Shown here in pieces: positions 22,397-36,500 of a stretch of DNA of 64,000 nucleotides (position 1 is its first letter; every line of letters begins with the position of its first letter). Source of the stretch: Sipunculus nudus (taxonomy: Eukaryota > Annelida > Sipuncula > Golfingiida > Sipunculidae); assembly GCA_026874595.1 (NCBI GenBank), contig CM049317.1, forward strand, positions 54,231,118 to 54,295,117. The letters run 5' to 3'. The notes under the pieces were generated by a model. That model made no database searches and was not told the origin of the DNA. It saw nothing but the letters and a program-made list of their open reading frames with translations. A program made the translations under genes and the position numbers.

Positions 22397-23034
22397 GTAG
22401 GCTGTTTCAACGAACATGCGTATACTTATTCATGACAGTGTTGTTGTCTTTATAAAATTTTGCTCGGTTTCGACTCGGCTTGTTCTCATTTCATCTACCA
22501 TTTAGGATATTAATTGTATTTTATCATAGCCAGTGTTATTACATTTTGCTTACACTCCTCCGGCACACTATTTCACTTCTATAACTTATCCCGTCTACCT
22601 ACTTAAAACCACAACTCTGGTATGAAACCTCCCATCTTTGAACGAGAGGTTACGCCAACACTTCAGCTTGAATGTAGATGATGTTCAAAAATTATAAACA
22701 CTAGAACCAGTAATGAAGATGTCTATAGAAACACAGTGATGTGTAAAAAGAGTTCAAATATTGATAATCAGATAGAAAGGTCGGTGTAGACTTGGGCCCT
22801 ATTTCGCTTTAATTGTCGCCCAGGTTAATGTGTGTTGACATTGGGTCAAGCACTTGCAGGGTGATGGTCTGTCTACCGTCGGATTGATTAAATATAACAA
22901 TAGTGGCTCCAGGACACAGGCGCTTGACGTAATTGCAACTAAAGCTCACGGCTGACACGCGAGTGCTGGCAGAGCTTCGCGGAGTTGAGACTCCATTTGT
23001 TATAAACATTTTTTATAAACTTGGTTAAACACCC

Positions 23035-24575
23035 CGATTTGGTCACCTTCCATAGTTGCCACACTACATTGAAAAAATACCTGGAATTCAGAAACTACCA
23101 AATTTGTATAGAGGTAATCAAACATTTTGATTCAAATGCACCACTTCCGGAATATCAGAGTGCCAAGAGCCAATCATGGATGCGAAACTGCATTACTAGA
23201 GCTCCACAATGACATTCTATGGAATTTTGAGGAACAGAACATATGTTCTCTGTGTACAGTGGATCACAGTGCCGTTTTTGACACGGTGGGCCATAATCGT
23301 CTACAGACAGTCTTGAATAACAGATTTTGGATTCAACATGAGGCTTAATAATATAGAAAGTTACCCTAGAAAGCTGCTAATGAATATAAATCAGTCCAAG
23401 ATGTTCCATTTGGAGTATCCAGCGGAGTTGTTTAGGGCCCAATCTATATCTTGCGTATGCCAGGACACTTGAAGATGTTGTGGACTGTAATATGGGAAGA
23501 TTGTCTGGTAATGCAGATGATCACGGTTTACGAAAATCTTTCAGTGCCAATAGCAGAGAGGATGAATCTAATGTGGTTGCTGATTTAGAGAGATCTGTCG
23601 TCACTATTTAACAAGAGATGGACTCCAACAGACTTCAGATGAACTCAGCTAAGACTGAGTTAATATTTTTTTAAGCCGTACACAATTGAATCAGAGTGAA
23701 ACTACTTGTGTAAAAGAAAACGAAAATATTGTGGAAAGATCCCATGAGTTTAAATACTTAGGTGTAATTCTGGATGAAACTTTATCTTTGCGGAAACATA
23801 TTTTATTTAAGTGTCAGAAGGCATCATATCATTTTCATAATATAAGACTTCTGCGTAGTTCATTGAGATTTCTGTAATGGTATCTTCATGGGCCTACCCG
23901 AGGTAGGAATTAATATAATGCAAAGAATACAGAATTAAGCAGCAAAACTTGTCATGAATTGTAATAAGTATAGTAGCAGTAGAGAGGTACTCTAGGCCTT
24001 GCATTGGCTTCCGATTCAGTCTAGAGTATTCTTTAAAATTCTCACTCTTGTACACAAATGCCTACACAAACAAGCACCAGTATACTTGCAAAATATATTG
24101 CAAGTAAACGAAAATCCAATTATTCATTAAGGTTACATCCCGATGTTTTTTTTTATATGTGCAAAACACAAGGGCTAAGACTCTAACAGATGGCAGTTTC
24201 AGTGTATTTGCCCCAACACCTTGAAATAATCTTCCAGGAATGATCAGGCAGATTGAGAATCCTCAGAAATTCTGGAAGAGCCTATTTATACATTTATTTG
24301 CTGAGGCATTTAAGTTATTGTAATGTAACGAGTATTAAGATTTTAAGTGGATATAATTCAATGCATGTACTCTTATCTACTTTTCTCAATCAATGTAAAG
24401 CACTACATAATACATGTATTGGAAACAAATTTATGAACCAGTTCAGCACTGTATAAAACATTTAATAATAATAATTATAATAAAAATAATAATTAAACAA
24501 TCCGGTTTAGTCACCTTCCATTGTTGCCACAATACATTGAGAAAATACCTTGAATTCAGAAACTACCGAATTTGT
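23035..24575 (+). repeat. Direct repeats of about 74 bp bracketing a dead retroelement
   Basis: The segment with GGTCACCTTCCATAGTTGCC at 23035-23108 recurs at 24503-24575 with only a few changes. The two copies flank the decayed reverse transcriptase. They are far too long for an ordinary target-site duplication, so a local duplication or two insertions of related elements is more likely. Confidence 0.6.
23110..24330 (+). pseudogene. Decayed non-LTR reverse transcriptase
   Basis: Shifting between frames recovers the reverse transcriptase order: CETALLELHNDILW, then FDTVGHNRLQTVL (the catalytic Asp region), a VPFGVSSGVV remnant of the VPQGS motif, NADDHG in place of YADD, MDSNRLQMNSAKTEL, KYLGVILDETLSLRKHI, and a C-terminal ALHWLPIQSRVFFKILTL segment. 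Several stops and frameshifts and the Y-to-N change at the catalytic box make it inactive. It is a different family from the LINE at 9.7-15.7 kb. An ATAATAAT tail follows at about 24460-24495. Confidence 0.75.
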
Positions 24576-24599
24576 CTATTGCTCAAGCAATTCAGTTCT

Positions 24600-26236
24600 T
24601 TGATGTATTTTAATACATCTTTTGCACGAACCGAAAGACGGAAATTACGATTTACGACACATAGTCGAAAGTGTAACAGAAAAGTTTGTCTCAGTACAAT
24701 TCCTTTGACTATAATTAAGTAACAACTAAACTCACGTCACACTTCATCTTTATTACAAACAATATGCCTATAGCAGAGAGACCTTAAATTATGTACAAGT
24801 GTACGAACTCTGAAAATTACTTATATGATCAATGAGGTTCTCCGGTGCCACAGGACACACATATCTGTTTAAGATAACCTCAGCTGACCCCCCACCTTCC
24901 TACTTACATCACACTTTCAGGCTTTATACAACTCTGTGTATCTACTGTTGCACCAGTGGCTCTAAAACATCTTGGTGTAAACCGTTGTCCACTTAAACCG
25001 GCTAACTCAAATGACTTTTTCTGAATACATGCAACGAAGGCCGCCTTCAGAGAAGAGTCAGGAGCGAAAGAAAAACTGCATCGGATCCCTCTTATAGAAA
25101 AATTGAGCAGTCCTTTTCAAATACTACCGTAGACAAATTGTACAGGATCTATATTCGCATCGGGGTTCAGAAGCGGTTCCCCCCTCCTTTTTTCTATCGC
25201 CTCAACCTTTTTTTAAGGCCAAATTTTACGGCTTGGACCCCTGTCCCTTTTCTGGACCTTTGGATTTTTTTTATGGATTTTATGAGTCCCCCTGGGTTGG
25301 ACCCCCCCCCCCCCCTTCTTAAATCCTGGATCCGCCCCTGGGGTTACAGGCAATGCGTACCTTGAACTGAGATCTAGATATGTCATTTTAATACAAAAAA
25401 AAACAACTGACAAAGGACCATGATCATGAAATCTGATTTGATCTTTGTTGAACAATAATTAAATTTTATGACCATTGGCACCATCAGAAATTTCATTCCT
25501 GGGTGCCAGATCCGATGGTCTCTTCAAAACAGTCAGAGCTATCAATGTGGTAAATATCAGTCTTGTCTAAAGATAATATTTCAGAGTTCTCCCATGACTT
25601 GAACAACTTGTGTTATGAAAGAAAGAAATACTTTATTCTGGAATAGGAGGCCACAGGCCCATAGTTCTAAATGCATGGGAATTTAAAGTCAATACATAAA
25701 TAAATAAAAAAAAGTGCATCAGTATTGCTTACATGTTACTTTAATATAAGTTATTATAACGTCATAATTTACTATTATTCTGAAAGAAAACAAGAAAATA
25801 CAATCATCATTCATTCTATGCAAGTTTCCAATATGCACTATATTACTGATCTGAAAAACATAATTTGAATATCCGATTATATATGCCATAACCTATGTTT
25901 TCATTATCGGTATAACAGTTCCTTTAACTAATCCCTACTCCTTCTGGATCTCTGCTTCTTTTTTATCCGCCTGGTTTAAAACGATCAGAGAACCCAATTA
26001 CCATTCATTCCGTTTTGCATGATGTTATGTCCTTTTAGGGGTGCATTTTTCGATCAAGGAAATCTGGGAAATTAAACTTAACCTTAATATCGAAAAACAG
26101 TACATTTTTCTTTAAATTACCCCCTACACATCCTCTCTCTCAGCGCTTCGCGCAAATTCAAATTGCATCTACAATCGGTGTAAAACAATCGTTCATGCTT
26201 CCCCCTCCGTCATTCCTAAGTTGCCTCCCTCTTTTC
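24600..26236. other. Repeat-rich stretch downstream of gene B1
   Basis: Holds the CAGGGGCGGATCC element at 25150-25340. Near 25620 a minus-strand AATAAAGTATTTCTTTC segment resembles the 3' tail of a retroelement; it could also serve gene B1 as a polyadenylation signal, about 0.6 kb past its stop. No coding exon seen. Confidence 0.4.
25150..25340 (-). mobile_element. MITE-like element with CAGGGGCGGATCCAGG end
   Basis: Read on the minus strand it starts CAGGGGCGGATCCAGGATTT at 25340, followed by a G-rich run and GTCCAACCC, an arrangement common to a non-autonomous family in many marine invertebrates. The other end is near 25150 but is not sharply defined. Confidence 0.5.
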
Positions 26237-26714
26237 CTACTCTAGTGATGATTCGTACGCTGGGTTTTCTTCTACAGTCATGGTTTCTGTCAACACCGGC
26301 AGGAAGTTACTGGGCGGCCTGTCATGACACAGGCCCACGGTTTGTTTTTGTTTGACGTAAACCGACACGTCACCTCTAGATTTTGGTTTACATTTTGCGT
26401 AAGCAGGTGGCCCGGGAACTTGCGACGCCCCTCCCTTCTTAAAACAACCAGTAGTTTGCGCGTTGTATTGTAGACCATCAACTTGTTTCTGCTTGAGATA
26501 AACGCCAATTTCAGATCTTGGTTTTTGAGCCGACTCTTTTTCGTTCCCTGAGGTTCCTTCTTTGATTGGAGTCCTGGACATCGCGTAATGTTGTTCACTG
26601 GGTGTTCTGGGGAGGGTTCTCTCCTGGATATCGAAGATGTCTGTGTATATCTGTGAGAGGCCACGGGCACTTCTACGGATGCTGGCTATCAATCCTTTCC
26701 CGTTTTCTTCTTTC
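26237..26714 (-). CDS. Gene B1 exon 8: cytoplasmic tail
   Basis: 159 codons including the stop. Motifs in order: IYTDI (YxxPhi), IGVYLKQKQVDGL, PPAY, VSVYVKQKQTVGL, and a terminal ENPAYESSLE (NPxY). The two VYxKQKQ segments are about 50 residues apart and look like an internal repeat. The tail is Lys/Ser-rich and predicted disordered. Confidence 0.85.
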
Positions 26715-29700
26715 CTGAAACTTTAAGGGGGTCATGTTTAACTTTACACAAATAAGTGCGATAAAAGATAAAAGAATTATTTACGCACATACTCATACAC
26801 ATTATGATAAACTGTGAATTTACTTTCTCCTAGTATAACGACAAATCTCAGCGTTTCATTTTCATTTTATCAAAATATCTTGCGTGAGTAGTAAGCTACA
26901 CTACAAATGCGCATCAGCGGTTATGATATACAACACAAGGACAACTTTTTTTCATTCCTAAAGCGTATCCTATCTGTAGACTGGTACCTAGCGCATTGAA
27001 CATGCTGTAATAATATCGACTGACAACATAATCAATAATTAACATCAAAATATATTATAAATAAAACGTAAAAGCCAATTCTGTGCATGTACTCTGGAGA
27101 TGTAACGTTACTGTATAAACATATTTATCTCTACAGCTCCTCACGCTAAGGTTACACACTGCAGTCGTGCCAGATATACTTTCCTGTATCAAAAAAGGAG
27201 ATCTGGGATGACTACAGTGTAAAACCACTGCCTAAGGTGCGTTATATATCTTCTGTGTCACATCTAATGCACACCAAGTAACTAGCAACGTGAGGTCAGG
27301 ACTTACAATAGTTTAATTTTTTTTAATTCGTATGGTCCAAAAAAGGATTATTTTCTCAGGCATTTTCAGAATGCAGTGCAGGAGGGTGATTTTATAATTT
27401 CATTATATATTTTTGACAACAATTTCATTTTATTATTGACCACCCTAATAATAATAAAATTTTGCTATAACAGTAAAAAGCAAAACATTTAAAACGAAGT
27501 TGTACCGAGATGTTATCATTTAGTTTCTTGAAAGATCGATTGGAGCTCAAAATCGGTTAATTTCATATTAAGAAGCAAAGTATTTTGTTTATTCGTGGTC
27601 AATTATGAAATATGATATAATAATAACATGCCTTGTGTTTGTCATTTAATGTGAAGGAGTGGGAGGTGGATGCCTGAATGGTATTCGGGCTACTGGTTAA
27701 AGCGCTGGTTACCAGTCTATGTGGTTAAGTACCCACGTGATTCACTGCATGACGGACGGTCTGACCTACCTTTCTTTATCTTCCTGGTTATATCGCATCA
27801 GATTGTATTTTCGTACCCGCATGGCCAGGCGGACACAGCAGGCCACGGACAGTACAGATATAATCACACAGAGGGCCGCAACAACTAAGAATATGATCTG
27901 ATCTGAAACACAGAAATCCAGGAAGAACACTAAATTGTATCAATTCTCTTATTTTGTTTCTTTGCTATTGTTAAAAATAAACTTATCTATATTATATGGA
28001 TTGTGCAATAGATATTGTAACTAATCAAAGCTGTCTCCATGGCGCAGATGATGGCGTTAATATCAGTAATGTCAACAGGGGCGTCAAAACTGGGGTATGG
28101 GGGTATATCCCCCCCCCCACACACACACACTTTTAAGCAAGGGGGATGGTCAATATTATCATCCTCCTTATAATAATAATATTTACAAATTGGAAATGAA
28201 ATGCACTTATAATAATTTTGTTCCAACTTTGATTACCTTTCAACGCAAAGAGTCACCCCCCCCCCCCCCCTAAGATTTGAAGATAAATTTCCACACCGAG
28301 TCTTTACCTGACATAGAGGGAAATGTAATTCGTTATAACAGAGTTCATATGAGAACTTTTTTAAACTTTCGAGATTCAGTATCTTAAATTTTTGATGAAA
28401 TCTGTATCTCCAGTTTAAACGGATAATGCAGGTTACCCATGGATGCGGTTATGCATGTCTTTGCATTAAGTGTATTATATTCTATACTGATTCAGGTTAA
28501 TTTATATATTATGAATCAAGACAGGCGTTTTTTAAGGAGTAGTGTAACATACTAACATAGTTTTTTTTCTTTTTAGGGGGGATTAAACATGTTTCAAAAG
28601 TAATATATCCCGATGTCGGCTTTTGATGAAGAAAAAAGTGTTAGCTTTGTTAAACTAGTGGACCACAGCGGACAGAGGAAATCCTATTCATGAACTGGAC
28701 TATTAATATCTGCGGCCTTTGTTTGAGATGGACGACGTCAGGTAGGGCTGTAAATGCGTCGGTAAGTATTGGCCTAATTAACTTAATCGGTGTTGGGTGA
28801 TTTAGTTAATTAGATGTTAGTTGGTTGTATCTGAATATCTGGTCAAGCTGTGAGCGTGACCCGAACCTATAAAAGATAAGTGTGCTTTATAATCTACTTA
28901 CATGTTGTTTCTTGTCGTTGTGATACGCGGTTTTGATCATATCTTGTGTTGTTGGCGGTTGTAGGACATCTAACCCCCCCCCCCCCCCCCCACTAGGAAA
29001 ATTACCCCCAGACATCTAACCACCACCCCCCCGGACAACTACCCCTGGAGACAATAACCCCCCCCCCCCCCCGCCACAATTACCCCACCCCCCTTCCAAG
29101 ACAATTACCCCCCCCCCTTCTAGACAATTACCCCACGGACAATTACCCCCTGGCTTATTTTACATACACATATGATATACTGTTTAATATACATTTAACA
29201 AAAAATAAAGTTCCTTTAAATGTATAAAATGATGAAGTTGAAATTATAAGAGTCTGAACGAAAAATAGAGTTAAGTTATGTATCATGTTATCATGAATTG
29301 TTTGTTATTGTGATGGTGCTTTATATAAAAAGACTTTATAGCGAGTCTAATTTGTGTCATATAATATAGTGTCCAATATATTAGCGAGGCATTGCCTACA
29401 GCTTGCCCATGTAATGAATATTTTATGTCTTATTTTTCTTTGGTTAAACACTTCCTGAGTTTTAATATATTTGTTTTTTTTTAAATATTCTTAATATTAC
29501 ATTTTTTTAGTAAGCCAAGGTTGATATGTACATTCGTAGCAACTTATCAACATGTAAAATATCGCCAATCATATTATTCTCAAATTCAACTGTTACTTTA
29601 AAATGTATGTTCTGTACCATAGGGGCAATTAATTGTCCGGGGGGTTGTCCTGTTGCCGTGGCTGGCATAAATTATAGCATGTACCAGCATCCGAAAAAAC

Positions 29701-30558
29701 ATGCTTATACAATAGGTTCCCGGTATATGAGGTGGTATGGCAGAATAAGTTTGTATTTAGGTCGCACTTCTGTCTCATAATATTTCCCATCCTTCGTTAC
29801 GAATATATTAAAATGATGTGTTTATATTGTTTATATACTCTCTTAGATGTATTACCACAATTGTACTAACAAATATATGTAATGCCACGATAGATATACC
29901 GGCATGCACAAAAGAACACATTATATTCAATACCATAATATGAATGAAACATTTATTGTGTTTCTAAATACTGCCTGTGTGTCTTTTATCGCGCTGAGCT
30001 AAACCTCCATGGCCCATTACATGAAAGCTTGGTTCTAATATACTGTAGTTATGATGTCCCATGGTTATGGTACATATAAAATATATAAAATATATGTTAT
30101 AATAGATATCAGAGCGCGGTTTTGTTATATCACTGTTTCCAACATCCTTATAAGATCGTGTCAAACAATCTAAACACCTTAACAACCATGGGAAACATTT
30201 TTTTTCTAAACCTAGTAGTGTGTTAATAAGCGATTGTTTCCGATTTCAATTTTAATATATTGTCGTTACCGTAACATGCTTCCGTGAGAAAGATGGTGAT
30301 AGGAAAATACTGAGGGAAAAAACTGCACCATAGTAAAAGTGGGGCACACAAGACAACGGTTTTGTCACAAATTCGATCACCTAAAACACTAAGAATGATA
30401 ACATCATTTAAAACCATCCAGTAGATGATTAGGAGAAAGGTATCCCCAAACCGACTATACCATCATTCATAATGCCATCAAGTTTGTTCAAACATGAGCA
30501 CGTATACACAGATTTACATTATCTATTATTTAAGCTTTACAGATATTAATTGACCTAT

Positions 30559-30592
<34 letters not shown>

Positions 30593-33500
30593 GTATATAT
30601 ATATACATATATTACCTTTTAATAAACCGTTCAACATATGTGACTGAATGTACTTCACGTTGATATACTAGATGTACTTCTCAATACTTACAATTGGTTA
30701 TCTTTGCACACTCGTTTTCGATTGGTTCTTTTGTTTGATTTGCCGCTCTTGTCGTTGTTTGAATACCTGCATGTAAATCATAGAACTATAAATACATTGA
30801 AAACAATGAAAATACACATTATCTAAATTATTGTTTATGTTTATTTATTAGTAACAAGCCCGTATCAAATTTCCATAGTACAGCTATGATAAACGAGATG
30901 AAGAATAATAAGCTTCTCTTTGTCCTTGTCATTGATAAAGGGACCTCTCAACAGTAGTGGACAAATAGAGGGTACTTTTTGTTGTTTTTTTTATCTTATA
31001 ATAGACGAAAGAAGAGGATTACCGGGTCCACAAACACACACCAAATATATCTATTATAAACCATGGTTGGTTTCAAATTCGCGAGGCTATTTTTTTATTG
31101 GTTCGCGAGGGTTCTATTTTCGCGATCTAACCATGTAATAACCAACTTAGAGTGTATCCATTGTCTCATTACTTAGTGCGCGCGCTAAATCTTAACAATT
31201 TGACAAAGTCCAAAAGGAACGAGTGAAAATTCTTGTCCCCTTTAGGCTGATGATAGGAAGTATCTGTCATTATTATGTCAATCTGTGACCTAATTGTAAC
31301 TGCGTTCACTTGGGTAGATTAGGCGACTTATTCACGAAGGTTTCATTTTCGCGATAATTTCGTTTTCGCGAATATCACGAATTTGAAACCCTCGCAAACA
31401 AAAAGCCAGCTACAGTATCAGTGCGCATGTGTGTGTGTATCTAAACATGACTGTTCATATATTGATGTATATATTTATACATTTACTTAAACGTACAGGT
31501 TATTGTGTACATTTATTCTGCATTTTGCACAACTTTTAGCACTCGTTGTACTTTTATTTTATGAAGTGACTCACTAAACGCCCCTTAAAAAGGAATTACA
31601 AAGATGTTTACTCAAGGTTATCTATAGATAGGAAAATAATATGCAACATGCACGACCGAGAAAACCCTGGCATTGTAAGGAGTTATAAGTGCCAATCTCA
31701 AATGGTCCTAAGGCGCCCTCTGAGCAGCAAAGGATATGTAAAACATGCAGACATGGGGTCTATTACAGATGTTCTATTACTATTACTATTACTATTACTT
31801 TCAATTTCTGATATTACTATTACTATTACCACATTTTATCTTCTATTACTATTACTATTACTATTACTATTACTTGGGTATCTATTACTATTACTATTAC
31901 TTGGGTATCTATTACTATTACTATTACTTAAACTGATGAGTGGATTCTAGACCTTGTGCAGCCATGAGTGCTATAAACTAGCACTACAACCACGTTTAAA
32001 TAATATTACAAGCACCTATATCATCCAGTTATAACCTACACAATTTTCTTATACTGTGTCTGTCATTTACAAGAAGCCTAATGATACTGGAGATCTTAAT
32101 TATTTCAGCTTCTTTTTTTTATATTTTGAAACCTCAATGATTATTAAGACGCTTTAAATCGAAATGATAAGATAATTGTATGAACTCTTGAATACATGTA
32201 ATTTAAAAGCAACCCATTGAACAGGCCCTGGCATATGTAAAATATTGATTTATAATAATATGCATACTTGTACATTTTATATTATTTTCAAATATATTTC
32301 ACATAAATTTATTTTATAGTACATACTTCCATTTAGATTTAATCTTCTTTCTCATAGTTAATAAATTAAGATTTTCAGTGTAACTAAAAATTGTCTCCAA
32401 AGTAAACATAGTATTCATGATTATTGCATATTATTATTTAGTATCAAAACTGACAATTCAGTCCTTTATGTATGTATCAGGAGAGGAATTTATGTAGGGC
32501 TGTGTCCTGTTTCCCAATCCTTATAAATATATCTAATAAAAATACTGTTTACGTCAAGATTCTGGACAGATTCTAAACTGGAGACAAAAGTACCCCATCT
32601 TCTCGGGTGTATTATTTTATCACATCTTGAGTGTGAACAGAGAGCTGGTAAACTTTACAATAAAGCTAGCATGCATGGCTTTTATTCTTCAGGCATGCCC
32701 TTCTTCATTGCAGCAAAACCAGCATAGGATAATTTAGGAATATAGAGAGTGATTTAAACTTACATCAATTTTACAAAACAAATAAAATATTATATATATC
32801 ACTTTCACAATAAATTTGGTATTAAACAATCATGTACTTTAAATTTTGTACATAACAGGATCTAATTATTTGATATCAAAATTTCACATATTAAATAATA
32901 AAATATTAACAGTTACTTATATTCTCATATTATATAATCAGATAAATTAATATCGTGAAAAAAATGGTTCATTTAATTTTCAAAATATAATTAACATAAT
33001 TTTAGATATTGAATGAAGGTCTGCAAAATTGGTACTATGAAATAAGAGACAAGTATTATAAGAATAGTTTTAAAAGAATATGTATATAAATTAACTAGAT
33101 CATACATGTGCTTGCAGTATAACTTATTTCTAAATGAATTTAGTACTGGTATGAGTTTATATAGCCGTGACAAACACGACTCAGTTAGGACCCCCTACTG
33201 AGATGTGACACAAGCCAAATTTAGAACCGCCCTGCAAGTCGACGCCACGCTTTATAACCGTATCTCCGCATACAGTCAGCAGGCAGACAGCAGGCAGAAA
33301 TCTCTGATACATGCAGAACAATATACGAATATATTGGGTTGTAACGGAATATTTAACACACATGGTAGGTGTCGTTGGCGAGATAAGAAACTTATTAAAA
33401 TTTCTAGTGGGTTTATTTGAAGTGACACGATACTTGTAAGCAATGAGGCGTTGTCAAAATTGACAAAAATATTTGCATCCTCATTAACTCGATCCTCATA

Positions 33501-36500
33501 GTTAGATGTCCAGGCAGTCTGGCAAGCTAGTAATCTGGCCATAATGTCAGAGGGCCGATCTAGCGCAAGAGTTTATATAGCATTGTAGGCTTCAATACTT
33601 TATGGGTAGTGAAAACACAATAAGCTTATCATGAACATTTTGGGTCTGCACTGTATCTGGTTCCATATTATATTTTTCTTGAATGTGTGTTATTGTAATC
33701 TGTATGATTAAAATGCAAAGTGGTTTGTGAAAATAAATCAAGGTACATTTCAGAATATGCACATGGATTGATGGATTTGAGATAAGATGTACATGTCACA
33801 ATAATAATACACTATTTATCTGTCTCTTAACATCAAACATGCCTCTGTTTATCCATGGTTTACTAATCAAAAGTTGAGATTGTGCCAGGTTACTTATTTG
33901 GCTGTGACCTGCTCTGTCCAGTACTCTTATGTAATTAGCACCAGTGGTCACCAGCAGTGTGGCAGCTGACCCATGCTTGCCTCAACAATAGGCACATCCT
34001 GGGCAATTACTGGACAAGAACTGAGTCTGTTCAGCATTATTTGCTGATATGCCTCATGATCAAGGGGCTCGCAGGAAGTAATAGAAAGTAATATGTATTA
34101 CTCTATTACTTTGCCTTCTGTTTCTATTACTATTACTATTACAGCTCAGTTTTTTGAGTCTATTACTATTACTATTACAATTACATGGAAAAAGCTGTAA
34201 TAGTCTATTACTATTACTATTACTTATTACTATTACCCCATGTCTGAAAACATGTTCACCAGTCGTTGTTGTATCAGTTGATATACCTGGTCGCCAGCAC
34301 ACCGCAGTTGAAGCATTGTTACAGGACACAGCCATCCACCGATACGGATCCACAGTTTGTAAAACACAACGTGCATAGTTGGGAGGGTCCTTCAGGTAAA
34401 ACTCTCTGGGAGGACGAATCTCTGCAAAATAGTTTGTCCTTTCAGAAAAATACCACACCTTGACACACGTTAACATATATTAATGTGTGTCGACGAATGT
34501 CTCGACCTAAGCGATATCCACACACACATACAAAAACACTCAGACACATGTGTGCAAAAAGAGAGTGAATTCCTTTTTTTTCAACCCATAAATATTTATT
34601 TCGTAAATAAAAGTATATGTCTGGGGTAAAAATGCTTTGCAATTTTTGTGATGTGTATAGTAACGTTATCTGGCCCTACTTTTGAAAGGAGCCTAATTAA
34701 ACTTTTCGTGTGTGTAACGTGTAAAATGTGTGTAACGTTAACCAACTCCATGGTTTGATCACAGGTGCACAAGCTGTAGGAAAGGTTTGGGCCTCTTAGC
34801 TCGGTAAATAGGCCTGGGACCTCACCCAGGATAATTACATTGTCTTATATCACAATTGTAAAAAAACATTACAGACGCCTTCTACGATATCTGATGCCAA
34901 TTAACTAAAAATAAAACTTGAATCTTTTACAAAAAATAGGTAATAAAACTCATGGTACACAGGCTGTTAGATATATCAATGTTCATAACATCAGGGGTGC
35001 CAAAATAAACAAACAATGTCAACAAGGACATCTGGCGACGTATATATGAAACAATACCTACATTTACATTTTTTATCTGGCCTTATGAACCGTGTATACT
35101 AACAACTTGTAGATGAACCAGGGTATACAGGAAGGACCTACGGTTCATGAAAATGTACGCATAGTCAGCCAGAAATCACATAGCTTTTACAGATTAAGAA
35201 AGTGAATACTTGGCTTTATTTATACACAGGTTATGTTTATCCAGATTACCTCTCAACCTGAAGTAATTATTCCTTTGGTGTTACCTTGACCTTCAACAAA
35301 ATTTCATCGGAATGCGTGAAATTCTTGCTGAGTAAAAATGCTAACAGACAAACCGAAAAATTAAGCAATTAACGGAAATAGTAATAGATCCTTATCAGAT
35401 TAGGGTATAATAATGTTGAATACCGAAGACAAAACTTACGTTTGCACTATAGCCAGTAATCGCAAAGAAAATATATGAGTGTTATTGCTATTGTACTGAA
35501 CGGAGAAATTAAGCTACTTACCCGACGTTTCTTGAGTATAGGACCAGTCTACATTTCTCCATCCCAGCAACACTTCCGCTTTTGGTTTGATAGTCTCCTT
35601 TAGGTCCGGCCAGTTGATGTCGTTGAGGTCATAAGAACTGTTCACCCACAAGGTGCCTTCCAACTTCATGCATTCAGCTCGGGCATGGAACCAAGTCGGC
35701 CCGTTCCGAATCAACTTCACACAGCCATCACGTGTTCGTCGACAGTACCAATAAGGGCACCATCCACATGCTGGAAAAATAGTTTAAATGGAAGAATTTA
35801 AATTATTGATATAAATTATAAGATTATAAACAAGATGTAATTGTTGTTTTTATTTTCAAATAACTTTCTATACATCTAACTTCACCAAGTTCTATATTTT
35901 TTTTTAATCTTCGATAATTCAATGTCATCGACATGTTGCGTAAGTATATGTTTTTTTTAGATTTTCATGAATATATGCACATGCCACAGAGAGCATAATT
36001 ATAATCAGAAAGAGTATTTAGTAAATTAAATGCAATGGGACAGCTCATACTGGACCGTGACATGAACAAATCGTTGGATCTACTCCTTGTGATAGGAAGA
36101 CACTCAAGTAAGGATACTAGTATACCAAGAGATACAAATAGCTGCGGAAGATATTGACAGTAGAGGTAACAGAAACTTAATAAGAGCCTCAGATGATCAT
36201 GAAATTTAGTCATAATCATTTACTATTCAATCAATCAATCAATCAAATCAATTGATAAAAAGTATGGACATATATAAAAAACATGTAAAACATATAATAT
36301 GTAACTTACATTTTGTTTCACAGATGGCCGGGAGAGGAGTGTAACATCCAATGGCTTTCACAACATTTTCTGATTCCTTAAACCATAGGACTAAACATGA
36401 ATTTGGCATCTGACCTCTGATCACGTCAGAGACTTGTCCTGTAAAAGCAGTCCTCAATTCTAATATCATCCTTCATGTGTATCAATAATCGATAGCTAGA

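Noticed and set aside
25138-25455. Proline/Phe-rich frames on both strands.
   Set aside because: They fall in the CAGGGGCGGATCC-type repeat with homopolymer C runs.
26290-26670. 126-codon second minus-strand frame in B1 exon 8 (and 50229-50609 in B2).
   Set aside because: It is an overlapping alternative frame; splice phase and conserved motifs favour the frame ending at 26237 and 50176.
27070-27260. Possible extra gene B exon in intron 7, because the sequence is similar to 51060-51240.
   Set aside because: Similarity is no higher than in the surrounding duplicated intron and no shared open frame with splice sites was found.
28973-29150. Direct tandem spacers resembling a CRISPR array (ACAATTACCCC units).
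   Set aside because: The genome is eukaryotic, units are irregular and C-rich, and no constant repeat with unique spacers exists.
31648-31950. Leu-rich and Tyr-rich plus-strand frames.
   Set aside because: They are translations of the TATTAC microsatellite.
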